A stretch of 64,000 nucleotides of DNA, from assembly GCF_008086595.1 (NCBI RefSeq), contig NZ_RXYA01000003.1, positions 256,183 through 320,182 of the forward strand. The letters are read 5' to 3'. The position numbers and the translations under genes were made by a program. Source of the DNA: Acetobacterium paludosum (GTDB lineage Bacteria; Bacillota; Clostridia; Eubacteriales; Eubacteriaceae). Positions 61,510-64,000 of this stretch are shown here, piece by piece (the first letter of the stretch is position 1; each line of letters begins with the position of its first letter). Below the pieces are notes generated by a model. That model had not been told where the DNA came from and searched no databases. It saw nothing but the letters and a program-made list of their open reading frames with translations.

Positions 61510-63857
61510 AGCTGTTCGATGAAATTTTCGGTGCGACCTTCACAATTGAAATGTTTGATCCGATCCTTCTCTTCTGCTTTTTTCGCGTCATTGAAGCGAT
61601 CCAGGGTTCCGACCAGATATCCGGTAATTCTTCTGATTCGTTCAAATCTTATGTCGTCTTCCGGTCGGCCACATTGCGGGCATTCATCTCCGATAATGCC
61701 GGTGTAGCCGCAAACCGGATCTCTGTCCACTGGATGATTGATCGATCCATAGCCAATTCCGGCCTCTTTCATGGCCCGAACAATTTTTTCAAAAGCTTCC
61801 AGATTATGAAGGGGGTCTCCATCCATTTCAATGTAGGTAATATGCCCGGCATTGGTTAATTCGTGATAAGGCGCTTCCAGCCTGATTTTTTCGTATGCGC
61901 TGGTCTGATAATAAACCGGCAGATGAAAACTGTTGGTGTAATATTCTCTGTCGGTCACCCCCGGGATGCTGCCGTATCTGGTTTGGTCCATTTTAACAAA
62001 TCGCCCTGCGGTTCCTTCCGCCGGGGTTCCCAGCAGGCTGAAGTTCAGTTGGCGCTGCTCGCTTTCTTCATCCATTCTTTTTCTCATGTAGCCAATTATT
62101 TTAAGGCCCAGCAATTGGGCTGTTTGCGACTCGCCATGATGTTTTCCGGTTAGCGCCTTCAAACATTCTGCCAAACCAATGAATCCCACGCTCAATGTGC
62201 CGTGCTTCAGGACTTCCCGTACTTCCATCTCTTCAGTAAGCTCATCCGAGTCTATCCATATCCCTTGGCCCATTAAAAATGGATAGTTTTTTACTTTCTT
62301 TCGTGCCTGAATTTCAAACCGTTCCATCAGCTGGTCAATGACCAGATCGACTTTGCCTGCCAGCTTTTCAAAAAATAATGCGATATCATGATTGCTTTCG
62401 ATGGCGATTCTTGGCAAATTAATTGTCGTAAAACTTAAGTTTCCTCTTCCATAGGTGATCTCCCTGGATTTATCATGAATATTTCCGATCACCCGGGTTC
62501 GACATCCCATATAGGCAATTTCGGTTTCTGGATGGCCTTCTCGATAATACTGTAAGTTGTAGGGGGCATCCTGAAAGGAGAAATTGGGAAACAGTCTTTT
62601 GGCACTGACTCTGCATGCCAGTTTAAACAAATCATAGTTTCTATCCCCGGGATTATAATTCACGCCTTCTTTCACCTTGAAAATATGAATGGGAAAAATT
62701 GGGGTTTCTCCATTTCCCAGTCCTTCTTCGGTGGCTAATAAAATATTTTTAATCACCAGTCTGCCTTCTGTGGATGTATCCATTCCATAGTTGATCGAAC
62801 TAAAGGGGATTTGAGCCCCTGCCCGGCTGTGCATAGTATTGAGGTTATGCACAAAAGCCTCCATCGCCTGGTAAACACTTCGGTCAATTTCTTTTTCAGC
62901 ATTTTTAACTGCAAAATCCTGGACCTTTATCATAACATCCGCGTCATCAATCCACTGTGATAACTTTTTAGCTTCATATTTCTGATAGTTTTTTGAATCA
63001 TCCAAGGCCGGAATCAACCCAGTTTCTTCTTTAATCTCACCACAAATATTTTTGACTCTGGCCGAAACGTCTTCCATTTCTGTCAGCAGACTTAATGCCT
63101 TAGCTAAGTTTTCCCGATAAAGACGGGCATAGGTTTTTTTTACCCCATGAGCCATTGCATATTCAAAGTTGGGAATGCTCTGTCCGCCGTGCTGATCATT
63201 CTGATTGGATTGGATGGCAATACAAGCGAGCGAGGCATAACTCTGAATATCATTCGGTTCCCTCAAATGCCCGTGTCCCGTACTGAATCCATTTCTGAAT
63301 AATTTTTCCAAATCAATTTGACAGCAGGTAGTTGTCAGCGTCAGAAAATCCATATCATGGATGTGAATATCACCATCCTTATGGGCTTTTGAATGTTCTG
63401 GTTGCAACACAAACATTTCATTAAACTGCTTCGCTCCCTCGGAACCGTATCTCAACATCGTTCCCATCGCGGTATCACCATCAATATTGGCATTTTCACG
63501 TTTTATATCATTGTCTTTTGCCTCTTTAAAAGTGAGCCCTTCATATATTTTCATCAGCCGGGTATCCATTTCGCGAATCCGCGTCCGTTCAGCCCGATAA
63601 AGAATATATTCCTTAGCTGTCCGGGCATGGCCGGTTTCAATGAGAATCATTTCCACGGCATCCTGAATTTCCTCAACGGTCGGCTTCTTATTGTCCAATT
63701 CCTCTTCAATATAGAGAGTTACACTTTCAGCCAAAGACATGGCGGTATTATAGTTTTCGCCCCCCAGGGCACTTGATGCCTTAAAAATAGCATTTGCAAT
63801 TTTTTCAATATTAAAAGGTGCTTCTCTTCCATCTCTTTTTTTAATTTTAGTAATCAT
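61506..63857 (-). CDS. nrdD: Anaerobic ribonucleoside-triphosphate reductase
   Basis: A 783-residue class III reductase. The N-terminal ATP cone (KKRDGREAPFNIEKIANAIF) is followed by the reductase barrel, a C-terminal zinc site (CGYTGIIGDECPQCG) and the glycyl radical region RRITGYLVGTLDRFND. It makes dNTPs from NTPs without oxygen. Start ATG 63857. The 143 bp upstream contain no complete gene. Confidence 0.96.
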   Translation of the reverse strand: MITKIKKRDGREAPFNIEKIANAIFKASSALGGENYNTAMSLAESVTLYIEEELDNKKPTVEEIQDAVEMILIETGHARTAKEYILYRAERTRIREMDTRLMKIYEGLTFKEAKDNDIKRENANIDGDTAMGTMLRYGSEGAKQFNEMFVLQPEHSKAHKDGDIHIHDMDFLTLTTTCCQIDLEKLFRNGFSTGHGHLREPNDIQSYASLACIAIQSNQNDQHGGQSIPNFEYAMAHGVKKTYARLYRENLAKALSLLTEMEDVSARVKNICGEIKEETGLIPALDDSKNYQKYEAKKLSQWIDDADVMIKVQDFAVKNAEKEIDRSVYQAMEAFVHNLNTMHSRAGAQIPFSSINYGMDTSTEGRLVIKNILLATEEGLGNGETPIFPIHIFKVKEGVNYNPGDRNYDLFKLACRVSAKRLFPNFSFQDAPYNLQYYREGHPETEIAYMGCRTRVIGNIHDKSREITYGRGNLSFTTINLPRIAIESNHDIALFFEKLAGKVDLVIDQLMERFEIQARKKVKNYPFLMGQGIWIDSDELTEEMEVREVLKHGTLSVGFIGLAECLKALTGKHHGESQTAQLLGLKIIGYMRKRMDEESEQRQLNFSLLGTPAEGTAGRFVKMDQTRYGSIPGVTDREYYTNSFHLPVYYQTSAYEKIRLEAPYHELTNAGHITYIEMDGDPLHNLEAFEKIVRAMKEAGIGYGSINHPVDRDPVCGYTGIIGDECPQCGRPEDDIRFERIRRITGYLVGTLDRFNDAKKAEEKDRIKHFNCEGRTENFIEQL

Positions 63858-64000
63858 GCTCTTTTCTTTCCTTCTTTCTACTACAATATATTTATGGTTA
63901 TAGTACCTAACAACCAGTTAGGACCTTATCCATCTTGTTGCTTAAGCTGTTAGAATGTAGAGAGCAATCGGTATGTCGTCTTCCTTTCTTGGACTTCGCG
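63858..64000. promoter_or_regulatory. Upstream region of nrdD
   Basis: 143 bp with a small hairpin, CCTAAC (63906-63911) / GTTAGG (63917-63922), and an A/T-rich tract. One half resembles an NrdR-box (ACAATATATTTAT near 63886), but a second box is not seen, so it is not called. Confidence 0.3.

Noticed and set aside
63858..64000. NrdR box upstream of nrdD
   Set aside because: Only one weak half-match; NrdR sites normally come as two boxes about three turns apart.

Overview
The window looks like a chromosomal segment from an AT-rich, strictly anaerobic, acetogen-type Firmicute, most likely Acetobacterium or a close Eubacteriaceae relative (inference). The evidence is a complete ferredoxin:NAD+ oxidoreductase operon in the order rnfC-D-G-E-A-B preceded by an RseC-like gene, oxygen-independent ribonucleotide reductase (NrdD/NrdG), many ferredoxin-type proteins and strong AGGAGG-like ribosome sites. 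I saw no rRNA, tRNA, CRISPR array, transposase or phage gene.

Layout. 1-7.2 kb (minus): a catabolic cluster with a SorC-type regulator, an FGGY kinase resembling glycerol kinase, a three-gene GlpABC-like dehydrogenase (FAD/BFD protein, FAD/NAD protein, DUF1667), a small cupin and a RuBisCO-like protein cut by the window edge. A 12-bp palindrome is repeated in front of the regulator and in front of the RuBisCO-like gene. 7.4-15.2 kb: two orphan small genes, a methylthioribose-kinase homologue, a FetAB-like ABC pair, a ferredoxin-nitroreductase, UppP, a serpin lipoprotein and a beta-carbonic anhydrase. 15.3-28 kb and 43.6-46 kb: six GGDEF proteins, five of them also carrying HD-GYP, interspersed with a UvsE-DUF1722 fusion, a CDGSH protein, a cupin and an Fe-alcohol dehydrogenase. 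28.2-33 kb: an MgtA-type Mg2+ ATPase with a hairpin leader, then a DUF6323/DUF6179 pair. 33-40 kb: a polyamine operon (speD, speA, speE, speB, carboxynorspermidine dehydrogenase, nspC, hotdog thioesterase) preceded by a leader of about 440 nt that has a good promoter, many helices and a terminator. 40.7-43.4 kb: pdxST (PLP synthase), then queF and queT under a preQ1 riboswitch.

46.2-50.5 kb: thiamine salvage (cytX, thiM, thiE, a HAD phosphatase, thiD) under a TPP riboswitch. 50.9-56.6 kb: rnf, with a promoter and a strong 5' leader hairpin. 57-64 kb: an Eis-like acetyltransferase, a Crp/Fnr regulator, thioredoxin, yjdF with its riboswitch, an alkylguanine-DNA methyltransferase and nrdDG.

How the parts fit: Rnf couples reduced ferredoxin to NAD+ reduction and ion export. 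Cofactor synthesis and salvage (PLP, thiamine, queuosine) and polyamine synthesis sit next to it, several under RNA control. PLP from PdxST is the cofactor of the adjacent SpeA and NspC decarboxylases. The most novel-looking items are the RuBisCO-like/cupin/FGGY-kinase pathway, the structured leader of the polyamine operon, the hairpin element with two DnaA boxes at 46.1-46.2 kb, and the apparently redundant polyamine routes.
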